From: an uncultured bacterium
Lineage (GTDB): Bacteria > Oederibacteriota > PGYV01 > CAILUR01
Reading direction: 5' to 3'
Assembly: GCA_903837445.1 (NCBI GenBank)
Contig: CAILUR010000186.1
Location: 1-11,650, forward strand
DNA: 11,650 nucleotides
Shown here: piece by piece, positions 1 through 6,770 of the stretch
How positions within the stretch are numbered: position 1 is the first letter of the stretch
Layout: each line of letters opens with the position of its first letter
Program-made: the position numbers and the translations under genes
Notes under the pieces: model-generated
What the model was told of the DNA's origin: nothing
Seen by the model: the letters and a program-made list of their open reading frames with translations, nothing else
Database searches by the model: none

Positions 1-2
1 AG

Positions 3-836
3 CTTTATGAAGAAGGAGTGAAGGCCTTGAGGGCTTCAAATTATAAGCAGGCGGAAGAAAAATTATCCAAGGCTTTGGAAATGGATGGGGACAATAAACA
101 AATAAAAAAATACTTGGAAATAGCAGCGGATAAAACGCGCTCTTTGAAAACGGAAGCTTCAAAAGAAAAATTAATTGAAACTGCGGATGCACTCAGGACC
201 TCTGGCAAAATAAAAGAAGCCAGAAAACTTTATGAAAAAGTTATGGGGGTGGACCCTGAGGAAAAAATATCAAATTTTTATATAAATGATTTTAATGCTA
301 AAAGTTTGCAATATCTCACGAAAGCAAAAGACCTACGGGCTACGGGCGAGATTGAAACTGCCTTTCACGCAATAAAAACCTCGCTCGAGTTTTATGGGGA
401 AAATAGCGAAGCTTTGGAACTTGAAAAAAGTTTAAGTTTCGAAATGGCGGATATAAAAAATGCAGACTTAAAACAAAAAGAAATAAATAAAATTTACAAC
501 AAAGGCGTTGCCGCTTATGGCAAAGGGGAATATACGGAGGCGATTAGATATTGGGAGAAAGTGCTGAAACTCAATCCTACTGACGCTCAAACAATTTTAA
601 ATATTAAAAAGACAAAACTTAAATTGGAAGAGGAGAAAAATAATATTGAAAAAGAAATTCAAAAAAACCTTGATGTCGCGGATATGTATTTCAATCAAGG
701 GTTTATGGATAAGGCAAAAGCAAAATATGAATATGTAAAAAGACTTGATGCGAACAATGCTCAGGCTATGGTGGGGTTGGAAAAAGTGTTAGAGACGACA
801 AGGAAGGTTGTGGATGAAAAAGTTTCCAAGAGGTAA
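3..836 (+). CDS. TPR-repeat protein, 5' end outside the window
   Basis: This is a tetratricopeptide-repeat scaffold protein whose reading frame is open to the left edge. A GTG at 18 could be taken as a start. However, the codons before it (3-17) read LYEEG and complete the first helix of a TPR that continues KALRASNYKQAEEKL, so the true start is almost certainly upstream. Counting from the GTG as residue 1, TPR-like helix pairs lie at about 1-25, 48-81, 95-130, 157-190 and 217-250. The clearest is GVAAYGKGEYTEAIRYWEKV (163-182). A Lys/Glu-rich, coiled-coil-prone segment lies at about 196-217. No signal peptide can be judged because the N-terminus is missing. It sits directly before the pilin genes and overlaps the first by 23 bases. 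By position it could be a TadD-like assembly factor or the tail of an FHA-TPR protein, but this is inference; only the TPR fold is well supported. Confidence 0.85.
   Translation, partial: LYEEGVKALRASNYKQAEEKLSKALEMDGDNKQIKKYLEIAADKTRSLKTEASKEKLIETADALRTSGKIKEARKLYEKVMGVDPEEKISNFYINDFNAKSLQYLTKAKDLRATGEIETAFHAIKTSLEFYGENSEALELEKSLSFEMADIKNADLKQKEINKIYNKGVAAYGKGEYTEAIRYWEKVLKLNPTDAQTILNIKKTKLKLEEEKNNIEKEIQKNLDVADMYFNQGFMDKAKAKYEYVKRLDANNAQAMVGLEKVLETTRKVVDEKVSKR
801..807 (+). promoter_or_regulatory. Shine-Dalgarno AGGAAGG that fixes the start of the small Flp-like gene
   Basis: AGGAAGG lies six bases before the ATG at 814, inside the 3' end of the TPR gene. An in-frame TTG at 808 directly abuts this motif and is too close to be used, so the ATG at 814 is the preferred start. 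Confidence 0.6.
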
Positions 837-978
837 GTGTGGGCAGGCTATGACTGAATATATAATGGTTATAGGGTTGGTCTCGCTCGTGGTTATCGGG
901 GGCGCTAAAATATACGGAAAAGTAATTTGCAACTATTATGAAAATTTTGTAAAGGTGTGGTCAGTTCCAATACCATAA
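814..978 (+). CDS. Small Flp-like pilin / class III signal-peptide protein (54 aa)
   Basis: This short gene encodes 54 residues. It begins MKKFPRGKCGQAMTEYIMVI, followed by a hydrophobic helix, then GAKIYGKVICNYYENFVKVW and a SVPIP end. The Gly10-Gln11 junction followed by AMTEY matches the Flp/TadE class III prepilin signal: a basic leader, cleavage after Gly10 by a TadV/FppA-type peptidase, and Glu at +5. The mature product would be about 44 residues. It overlaps the TPR gene by 23 bases, and its TAA stop is part of the ribosome site of the next Flp gene. It shares GQxMTEY and the helix with its neighbour but has a different tail, with an aromatic, Pro-ended C-terminus and one Cys (39) in the mature part. 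It is probably a minor or variant Flp pilin. A degenerate duplicate is possible, but the intact frame, good ribosome site and preserved motif argue for a working gene. Confidence 0.8.
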   Translation: MKKFPRGKCGQAMTEYIMVIGLVSLVVIGGAKIYGKVICNYYENFVKVWSVPIP

Positions 979-984
979 GGAGGT
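976..984 (+). promoter_or_regulatory. Full-length Shine-Dalgarno TAAGGAGGT before the main Flp gene
   Basis: TAAGGAGGT is an exact complement of the usual 16S rRNA 3' tail. It ends six bases before the ATG at 991. Its TAA is also the stop codon of the preceding small gene. It is among the strongest ribosome sites in the window, as expected for an abundant pilin subunit. Confidence 0.75.
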
Positions 985-990
985 ATAAAA

Positions 991-1188
991 ATGAAAAAAA
1001 TTTTAAAACGCAAAAAAGGGCAGGGTATGACTGAGTATATTCTCATCATAGCTTTGATCGCGATACTTGTTATCGCGGGGGTAAAGTTTTTTGGTCGCAC
1101 AGTCAAGGATGGCTTTGATAGCGCCGGGAAAACTGTAAAAAACGAAGTGGCAGGCGGGATACAATCTGGCACAGGACAAGCGCAGTAA
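991..1188 (+). CDS. flp: Flp-family type IVb pilin, probable major subunit
   Basis: This is a 65-residue Flp pilin, the likely main building block of the Tad pilus fibre. It has a short basic leader (MKKILKRKKG), a Gly10-Gln11 processing site, Glu15 at +5 with Tyr16 after it (the Flp GQGMTEY signature), and a hydrophobic helix to about residue 30. A small amphipathic Gly/Lys-rich tail follows (FFGRTVKDGFDSAGKTVKNE). The mature length of about 55 residues is normal for Flp pilins. By family knowledge, the leader is cut at the inner membrane by a TadV-type peptidase, and the subunits are polymerised by the CpaF motor with TadB/C and exported through the CpaC secretin. It lies 12 bases after the small Flp-like gene and 27 bases before a TadE-like gene. 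No terminator separates it from the genes downstream. Confidence 0.92.
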   Translation: MKKILKRKKGQGMTEYILIIALIAILVIAGVKFFGRTVKDGFDSAGKTVKNEVAGGIQSGTGQAQ

Positions 1189-1215
1189 GAAAATATAATT
1201 TTTATAAGGGGAAAA

Positions 1216-1761
1216 GTGAGACTGCTAAAAAAGAAACGCGGGCAGAGTATGATAGAGTTTGCGATTATTTTGCCTGTTTTTCTTCTTTTAGTATTAGGGA
1301 TTGCGCAGGCAAGTCTTATCTTTGTAAATGTACTTATGCTCAAGTATACGGCTTTTATGACTGCCCGTTGTGCCGTGGCTTACGAAGATCCTGCGGAGAG
1401 AATCAGACAGACGGCAAAGGCCAGAGGGCTTATGCTGGATATGCTGGGGGTGGTAAATGGTGGAGGAACAGTCATTAAAGAAGTTCAAAATATATTAAGC
1501 AATCGTCTTGGGGATAAATTTGATAAAGAAGGTTTGCTTATTCAGACCGCCACTCTTGTGGAATCAAAAGCTCATTATTTAAAAGTGTCAGTGGGATATG
1601 ATATGCCTTTGAATATTCCCGTGGCAAATAAAGTGTTCTCTTTATTTAACAGAGATATCAAAAAAAATATCATGGCTTATGCTGGACATCCCGTGTATCG
1701 GATAACCGCAACGGCTTTTATGAGAACGGATTATGACTCGGAAACTGATTCGAAAAAATAA
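1216..1761 (+). CDS. TadE-like minor pseudopilin
   Basis: This 181-residue protein of the TadE family starts at a GTG with AAGGGG four bases upstream. The leader MRLLKKKRG is followed by Gln10 (cleavage expected after Gly9), Glu14 at +5 and a hydrophobic helix to about residue 37. The segment KYTAFMTARCAVAYE (43-57) matches the region after the helix in TadE proteins, where small residues and Ala-Arg recur. The rest is a soluble, mixed alpha/beta domain expected to face the periplasm. TadE proteins are processed by the same peptidase as Flp and are needed for pilus assembly, probably at the tip or base. The 3' end overlaps the next gene by 29 bases, which suggests coupled translation. Confidence 0.85.
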   Translation: MRLLKKKRGQSMIEFAIILPVFLLLVLGIAQASLIFVNVLMLKYTAFMTARCAVAYEDPAERIRQTAKARGLMLDMLGVVNGGGTVIKEVQNILSNRLGDKFDKEGLLIQTATLVESKAHYLKVSVGYDMPLNIPVANKVFSLFNRDIKKNIMAYAGHPVYRITATAFMRTDYDSETDSKK

Positions 1762-2758
1762 GGGACAGGTACTTGTAATCTCAATCGCTGTGTTATTGGC
1801 GATTTTTATTTTATTTTTTTTAGTGGTGGAGACAGGGAACTTTATGTATGAAAAAGTGCATTTGCAAAACGCAGCTGATTCAGGCGCCATAGAGGGAGGC
1901 CTGTGGTATGCGCGGAGTTTAAATATATTGTCGCTTTCAAACAAGATTCTTTTATGTTCTGGGATTGCTGGCGGGATTATGACTTTTTGCGGGTTTCCTG
2001 ATGGATTTAAAGCGGCGGAACTTGTTCGGAATATTCAGGATGTCTTCGCTGGTACGGGAAAACCAGGGACGGCGAGTTTTAATATAAAGGCAGCACCTTG
2101 CGTGGCTGAAGGGTGTGTAATTTGGAATGGAAAAAAGAATGAAGTGGACAGTATAGCACTATTTAATGTGGAGAACTTTTCTGACAATACTATATTTCCT
2201 TCTTTCAATGTGGAACGCACTTATGTGGGGGTAAAAACTGAAAGAAAGATAATTTATTCATACAAAAGCACTCTTGAAAATAGAATTATAGAAGTGAGGG
2301 AAGATAATGTGCAATACAATAAAAGTGCTAAACGGTGGCAGGTGAGAAATCCTGTTCGTGGGGATGAACGAAGAAGGTTTGTAAGTAGGAGTGTGGAAAT
2401 TAAAAACACAGGCGGAAAAGAAGAAGGTCTGCCGCTCGCGATAGAAGAAAACGGGGAGCACACTGTATTTGTAATCTCTATGACGGATAAAATTAAACAA
2501 AAAATAGCTGGAAACTTTTTTATAAAAAAAAATGGAAACCAGATAAGGCCTGATATGCTTTTTGCGGGAGCTATGACAAGAATCTCAGGGGGGTCTATGT
2601 CGGTCTGGGATGTGGATGGGGCAGGATATACTCCCAAAATAGAAAGTATTATTGTGCCAGATATTTCTACTCTGCAGTTTGCTGAGCAATTTAAAATATT
2701 AAGCGTTTTTTCAAAAAACTTTCAGGCAGGGTTAAGTGGGAACCTGATTTTACATTGA
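1733..2758 (+). CDS. TadG-like large pseudopilin (Tad-type N-terminal domain)
   Basis: This 341-residue protein has a Tad/TadG-type N-terminus: basic MTRKLIRKNKG, Gln12, a hydrophobic helix to about residue 32, then ETGNFMYEKVHLQNAADSGA (33-52). The QNAADS-A-x-GG element is a hallmark of the TadG/TadE-like family. Unlike its neighbours it has Ile16, not Glu, at +5 after the Gly-Gln site. The long C-terminal part (about 60-341) has no domain I recognise. It contains four Cys in its first third (75, 86, 122, 128), which could form disulfides in the periplasm. The ATG at 1733 has no clear ribosome site and lies inside the preceding TadE gene; an in-frame TGA at 1721 excludes a longer version. 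Expression is therefore probably coupled to the upstream gene. It ends in a four-base TTGA overlap with the next gene. Confidence 0.75.
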   Translation: MTRKLIRKNKGQVLVISIAVLLAIFILFFLVVETGNFMYEKVHLQNAADSGAIEGGLWYARSLNILSLSNKILLCSGIAGGIMTFCGFPDGFKAAELVRNIQDVFAGTGKPGTASFNIKAAPCVAEGCVIWNGKKNEVDSIALFNVENFSDNTIFPSFNVERTYVGVKTERKIIYSYKSTLENRIIEVREDNVQYNKSAKRWQVRNPVRGDERRRFVSRSVEIKNTGGKEEGLPLAIEENGEHTVFVISMTDKIKQKIAGNFFIKKNGNQIRPDMLFAGAMTRISGGSMSVWDVDGAGYTPKIESIIVPDISTLQFAEQFKILSVFSKNFQAGLSGNLILH

Positions 2759-3300
2759 AAAATAATAGGACTAAAGGGCAGGCAATGACAGAATTGGTAA
2801 TTATTATTCCGATATTCTTTTTAATGTTTGGTGGGATCTATAAATTTACGCTGATGGGGCTTCATAAAATACAACTTGAAATGACAGCGCACGAAGTTAT
2901 GCGATATATAGCGGATGGGGCGGATTTTGGCGAAGATATGAAGGCCATTGATGAATTTGCCAAGGAAGTGGGAGCGAGAAACGGGCTTAAAAAAGAAAAT
3001 ATAAGCGGACCGCGTCTGGAAAAAGAAACTTCAAAAGCTGATTTTGGCGGAAATAAAATAGCCGAGGGTTTAATAAGTAAGTTTTCGGGAGTGGTGTTTG
3101 TCTTGAGCTATAAAGAAGATTTCAAGGGGGTGTTTTGGAGAATGACTGGGGGAAATGAAATAGTGTTAAAAACAAAACTGGCGACAGCTTCTGGTGGGAG
3201 TTTTACAGCGGCGTGGAAAGCGATGGCTAAAAATAATACTACTCTGTCTGAAACCGTTACTCCTGTGGTAGATTTTGAAAATAAAAAGGAAACAAAATGA
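2755..3300 (+). CDS. Second TadE-like minor pseudopilin
   Basis: This 181-residue TadE-like protein starts at TTG, whose second and third bases form part of the previous gene's TGA stop (TTGA overlap), so translation is probably coupled. The leader MKNNRTKG, Gln9, AMTEL (Glu13 at +5) and a hydrophobic segment to about residue 36 follow the class III signal pattern. IQLEMTAHEVMRYIADGADF (39-58) is the post-helix region. A soluble domain fills the rest, with SYKEDFKGVFWRMTGGNEIV near residues 121-140. It happens to have the same length as the first TadE-like protein, but the two soluble domains are not obviously similar by eye. It ends in an ATGA overlap with the following secreted-protein gene. 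Confidence 0.82.
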   Translation: MKNNRTKGQAMTELVIIIPIFFLMFGGIYKFTLMGLHKIQLEMTAHEVMRYIADGADFGEDMKAIDEFAKEVGARNGLKKENISGPRLEKETSKADFGGNKIAEGLISKFSGVVFVLSYKEDFKGVFWRMTGGNEIVLKTKLATASGGSFTAAWKAMAKNNTTLSETVTPVVDFENKKETK

Positions 3301-4031
3301 AAAAAGTTGTTGCGTTGATTTTAAGCCTTGTGTTTTATTCAAATATAGCCGCTTCTGTTACGGATTGGCGACCTGAATTTTTTGATATGTTTACTATAAA
3401 TTTTGGTGGGAAAACAATAGCTGAATCCGAATTGAGAATAAACGGACACTTGGCGAAATTGACAAAATATAAAAGTGATAAAGAAGCTGGCGATATAATC
3501 GGCTGGTATCTGAGTCAGGCGCTTGAGAAGAAATATGAAATCAAGACTGCGCCTGGGATAACTGCGGCTGCGGGCATACTGTTTAATGCTGGAGAAAAGA
3601 TTCCTGTAAATGACTATGATTACATATTTTATAAAAACAAAGACAAAGCAAGGCTCGTGGCGAGCGCAAATACCTCGTTTGGCTCAAGAACTGTGGTGGC
3701 GGACATCGCTGTGGAGGCTTTTGAGCCGGGAAAAAAGATCGGATATACAGATAGGCTAAAACACTCGCCAATGGCAGAAAAAGTTTTGAGTCTTGAATTT
3801 TTAAACAAAAAGAAAATGAATTGTTTTGGAAATTTTTATCAGGTGAAAGGGGAAACGGCTGGGTATATCAAACAACAATATTTGAGCGTGAATGAAAAAG
3901 ACGGCTGGGCAGAGACCTATGAAGTGAAAAATGAAAATAGTTTTATAATAATATTAGAAAATGGAAAGACACAGTATGTCTTAAGCATCACTCAGGAAGA
4001 CAACGGCGTTTGGCTTGCAGTATTAGGATAA
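3297..4031 (+). CDS. Unrecognised secreted protein inside the Tad locus
   Basis: I do not recognise the family. The product has 244 residues. The N-terminus (MKKVVALILSLVFYSNIAAS, then VTDW) is a typical Sec signal peptide with cleavage expected near residue 20. No later membrane segment is visible, so the mature protein is probably periplasmic or exported. The mature part is rich in Lys, Tyr, Phe and alternating hydrophobic residues, suggesting a mainly beta fold, and has one Cys (in KMNCFGNFYQ). AAGGA lies six bases before the ATG, and the start overlaps the previous stop (ATGA). Thirteen bases separate its stop from cpaB, so it is embedded in the operon and probably acts with the pilus apparatus, for example as a periplasmic accessory. 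That role is inference from position only. Confidence 0.8.
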   Translation: MKKVVALILSLVFYSNIAASVTDWRPEFFDMFTINFGGKTIAESELRINGHLAKLTKYKSDKEAGDIIGWYLSQALEKKYEIKTAPGITAAAGILFNAGEKIPVNDYDYIFYKNKDKARLVASANTSFGSRTVVADIAVEAFEPGKKIGYTDRLKHSPMAEKVLSLEFLNKKKMNCFGNFYQVKGETAGYIKQQYLSVNEKDGWAETYEVKNENSFIIILENGKTQYVLSITQEDNGVWLAVLG

Positions 4032-4043
4032 AAAGGAGGAACT

Positions 4044-4862
4044 ATGCTTGATTTTAAAAATTTAAAAACAGAACAAAAACTTTTATTTGGCGCTCTGGGG
4101 GCTGGGTTTTTGGCAATGATTTTGGCTTATGTGTCTTTGGCGTTCCTCGAAAATAGGATAAAAGCTAAAATGGAACCGATAAAAGTAATTACTGCCGCAA
4201 AATATATTCCAGCGTGGGCAGAGATAACAGAAAATATGGTGGAGTTTAAAGAGATTCCAAAAAACTTTCTGACTTCAGCGCATGTGACAGATTTTAAAAA
4301 ATTAAAAGGACAAAAAACACTCGTGCCTTTTACGCAAGGGGAACCGATTCTTATTAATAAACTTACTCTTCGGGGTGAGTCGTTAAATGCGGCAATTCCC
4401 ACAGGCTTGCGCGCGGTTAGTGTGGCGGTGGATGAAGTCAGTGGGGTGGCGTATATGATTAAGGCAGGAGATTTTGTCGATATTTTGCTTACCTATGAAA
4501 TGAATGAAGAAAAAAAAACATACACGATAAGCGCCACGCTCTTGCAAGCAGCACAGGTGATAGCGGTAGGAACGGCTTCTTCGGCAGGCGTGACAGATGC
4601 CTCTTATAGCACAGTTACCCTTGCACTCACTCCGGAAGAGGCGGAGCTTTTAGCTTTTGCCAAGGAAAGAGGAAAAATAACTTTGGCACTTAGACCGATA
4701 GGCGATATGGTAAAGGAAAAAGTTAAACCGGTATCTTTTGGGGAGTTTATCAAACAATTAAAGACTATAGAAAAAGGGGAAGAAGAAATCAAAAAAAGTT
4801 TTATAAGTACACGCGTGGAAGCAAAACCTGTAACGGATACTATAGAAAAAAGAACTGAATAA
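4044..4862 (+). CDS. cpaB: CpaB/RcpC, Tad pilus periplasmic assembly protein
   Basis: This 272-residue CpaB/RcpC family protein has one N-terminal membrane anchor (about 13-36). An SAF-type beta-clip domain follows (about 45-110: PIKVITAAKYIPAWAEITEN, then FTQGEPILINKL). The RcpC domain covers about 117-225, with the family-typical IPTGLRAVSVAVDEVSG (118-134) and IKAGDFVDILLTYE. CpaB sits in the periplasm and is thought to link the inner-membrane complex to the secretin, possibly touching peptidoglycan through the SAF domain. A charged Lys/Glu-rich tail (about 226-272) follows the conserved part. AAGGAGGA lies just before the ATG at 4044, a strong ribosome site. It is followed not by the secretin, as is common, but by a PorV-like gene, with the secretin next. 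Confidence 0.93.
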   Translation: MLDFKNLKTEQKLLFGALGAGFLAMILAYVSLAFLENRIKAKMEPIKVITAAKYIPAWAEITENMVEFKEIPKNFLTSAHVTDFKKLKGQKTLVPFTQGEPILINKLTLRGESLNAAIPTGLRAVSVAVDEVSGVAYMIKAGDFVDILLTYEMNEEKKTYTISATLLQAAQVIAVGTASSAGVTDASYSTVTLALTPEEAELLAFAKERGKITLALRPIGDMVKEKVKPVSFGEFIKQLKTIEKGEEEIKKSFISTRVEAKPVTDTIEKRTE

Positions 4863-4885
4863 AAATACAAGTTTAGGAGTGACAA

Positions 4886-5767
4886 ATGAAAAAGTTTTTA
4901 GTTTTGATTCTTTTGTTTTTGCAGGCATTTTATCTCGGTGCGGCGACAAAAAGTTTTTCTTTTTTGCGTGATGGGGTAGGCGCGGATATACTCGCCATAG
5001 GAAGTGCAGGCACTGCCTCTGCCACTGGAGTAAACGCCACATATTGGAATCCAGCGGGAGTGTCGCGCATGTCAACATATATGGGGCAGTTAAGTTCTAT
5101 GTATGTAATTCAAAAATTTGATAGGCATTATACCTATCTGGGGGCTGCGTTTCATACGGAAGATATTGGAAACTTTGGCATAAATTTTTCAAACTATGGG
5201 GTAGAAAATATAGAAATTTTGGATGAACTGGGAATGCCTCAAGGGAAAGAGAGTGATGAGGAATATTCATTGGGACTCACTTATTCAAATATAATGACAT
5301 ACCAGTTGCGTTATGGAATAACGCTTAAAGGCAACTATCAAGATCTGGTGGGGTATAAAGCGCTGGGCTATTCTGTTGATATCGGGGTTCAGTTTCAACC
5401 TCTCCTCGACCAGGAGTTATATTTTGGGATAATGTTGCAAAATATTATTGGGGCACTTTACTGGGACAAGTCAGGTGAAGATATGCTTTCGATTTACAAA
5501 GCGGGAGTCTCTCTTGGACTATGGGAAGATACAGTAAAACTTGTTTTTGATGTGGTAAAGGAAGAAAACTATACTGCTGTAATTTATAGAGGAGGCGTGG
5601 AGTTTAAAATGTTTGAGTATTTTTTCCTACGCGGAGGAGTTAACGAAAAATCTCCTGTGGCAGGGCTGGGAATTAAGTACGAAGGCTATAAACTGGATTA
5701 TGCTTTCATTTATGATAAGTACGAGCTTGGTGACGACCATGTCATTTCTTTAGAGTTTATGTGGTGA
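4886..5767 (+). CDS. PorV/UPF0164-like outer-membrane beta-barrel
   Basis: This 293-residue protein has a Sec signal peptide (about 1-20) and the PorV/PorQ/UPF0164 N-terminal signature: GVGADILAIGSAGTASATGV (30-49) followed by ATYWNPAGVS (51-60). The rest shows repeated alternating hydrophobic/polar strands (for example YLGAAFHTEDIGNFGINFS). It ends in VISLEFMW, a C-terminal aromatic strand end as used for outer-membrane insertion. The fold is expected to be a FadL-like barrel in the outer membrane. PorV is best known as a shuttle/anchor component of the Bacteroidetes type IX system, but relatives occur widely without one. Here it lies between cpaB and the secretin gene, four bases from the latter. 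It may help assemble or anchor the secretin or pilus; this is inference from position. AGGAG is six bases before the ATG. Confidence 0.82.
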   Translation: MKKFLVLILLFLQAFYLGAATKSFSFLRDGVGADILAIGSAGTASATGVNATYWNPAGVSRMSTYMGQLSSMYVIQKFDRHYTYLGAAFHTEDIGNFGINFSNYGVENIEILDELGMPQGKESDEEYSLGLTYSNIMTYQLRYGITLKGNYQDLVGYKALGYSVDIGVQFQPLLDQELYFGIMLQNIIGALYWDKSGEDMLSIYKAGVSLGLWEDTVKLVFDVVKEENYTAVIYRGGVEFKMFEYFFLRGGVNEKSPVAGLGIKYEGYKLDYAFIYDKYELGDDHVISLEFMW

Positions 5768-5771
5768 CAAA

Positions 5772-6770
5772 ATGAAAAAAACGATTCTTTTGGTGGGAGC
5801 ATATCTTATAATATTTTGTTTTTCAGGAATGTGTGAAGGCAAGGAAATAACTATAAAAAAAGGTATTTCTAAAATTATTAAAACTGAAAATATTCTAAAA
5901 GTGGAAGTGGTCAACGAGGCGATAGTGGGGGCGACTATTCTCTCGGATAACGAGATTATTGTGGAAGGCAAAAAAGTGGGGTCCACAGCGCTGACGCTCA
6001 CTACGGCAAAGGGCACGGAAGCATATGTAATTACCGTAAAAAACCAGAGTAATGTCGATGTTATGGTAGAAATTGATGTGCAAATACTTGAAATCATAAG
6101 AACGGATAACTGGGAAGTGGGAATTGACTGGGGGACGCTTTTGGGAAAAGGAGAAGCGGATAAAGTCACAGGGGTGATATCGTTATTGAATGCCAAAGAG
6201 CAAGCCCCGCCACTGCTGGGATTTGGACAATTTAGTCGCGGTGCGGTGAATGTGCTTGTAGATTTTCTCGTACAAAAAAATTACGCAAAGGTGCTTGCCA
6301 AACCAAAATTATTAGCTGCCAGCGGGAAAAGAGCTGAATTTTTAGCAGGAGGTGAGATTCCTGTGGTCTTCAATGATAAAAATGGCAATCCGAAAATTGA
6401 TTGGAAAAAATATGGCGTGAGTCTTAACATTGAACCAGAAGTGGATAAAGAAATGAATATTAAAACGACTCTTAAAGCGGAAGTCAGTAATCTTGATTAT
6501 GGAAATGCGGTAAAAATAAACGGCACAAGCGTAATTCCAGCTATAAAAACACGAGCTGCAGAAACGAGTATTGTAGTGGCGCCTGAAAGTACAATTGTTA
6601 TAGCAGGTTTGATTCAAAATGAAGAGTCGAAAATAACCGCAGGAGTTCCTTTATTATCTGAAATTCCTGTACTAGGAGAGTTATTTAAAAGTACAAGAAT
6701 AGACAATAAAAAAACAGAACTTGTAATTTTTGTAACTCCGAGAATTGCCGGAAGTGAGTCGGAGCTATGA
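5772..6770 (+). CDS. cpaC: CpaC/RcpA-type secretin (short form)
   Basis: This is the outer-membrane secretin of the Tad pilus (332 residues). A signal peptide (about 1-22) is followed by a pilus-secretin N-terminal domain (about 24-92: EITIKKGISKIIKTENILKV, then VEGKKVGSTALTLTT). The secretin core (about 97-325) includes VEIDVQILEI, KVLAKPKLLAASGKRAEFLA (173-192), GGEIPV, the inner strands IVVAPESTIVIAGLI, and the closing signature GVPLLSEIPVLGELFKS (291-307) with TELVIFVTPRI. At 332 residues it is shorter than the roughly 450-570 usual for CpaC. No BON domain is visible between the N-terminal domain and the core. The ribosome site is weak (GGTGA just upstream). It ends in an ATGA overlap with the motor gene, which points to coupled production of secretin and motor. 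Confidence 0.93.
   Translation: MKKTILLVGAYLIIFCFSGMCEGKEITIKKGISKIIKTENILKVEVVNEAIVGATILSDNEIIVEGKKVGSTALTLTTAKGTEAYVITVKNQSNVDVMVEIDVQILEIIRTDNWEVGIDWGTLLGKGEADKVTGVISLLNAKEQAPPLLGFGQFSRGAVNVLVDFLVQKNYAKVLAKPKLLAASGKRAEFLAGGEIPVVFNDKNGNPKIDWKKYGVSLNIEPEVDKEMNIKTTLKAEVSNLDYGNAVKINGTSVIPAIKTRAAETSIVVAPESTIVIAGLIQNEESKITAGVPLLSEIPVLGELFKSTRIDNKKTELVIFVTPRIAGSESEL

Noticed and set aside
1194..1199. TATAAT between flp and the first TadE-like gene
   Set aside because: No -35 or TGn element at a proper distance, and the gap is only 27 bases in an AT-rich operon, so a chance match is likely.
936..1343. Long reverse-strand open frames across the pilin and other genes
   Set aside because: They lie opposite clearly coding plus-strand genes, have Phe/Ser/Ile-rich low-complexity products and no ribosome sites; they are antisense shadows.
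5826..5837. Possible lipobox before Cys21 of the secretin
   Set aside because: The residues before the Cys (FSGM) lack the Leu at -3 and small residue at -1 expected of a lipobox; ordinary signal peptidase cleavage fits better.
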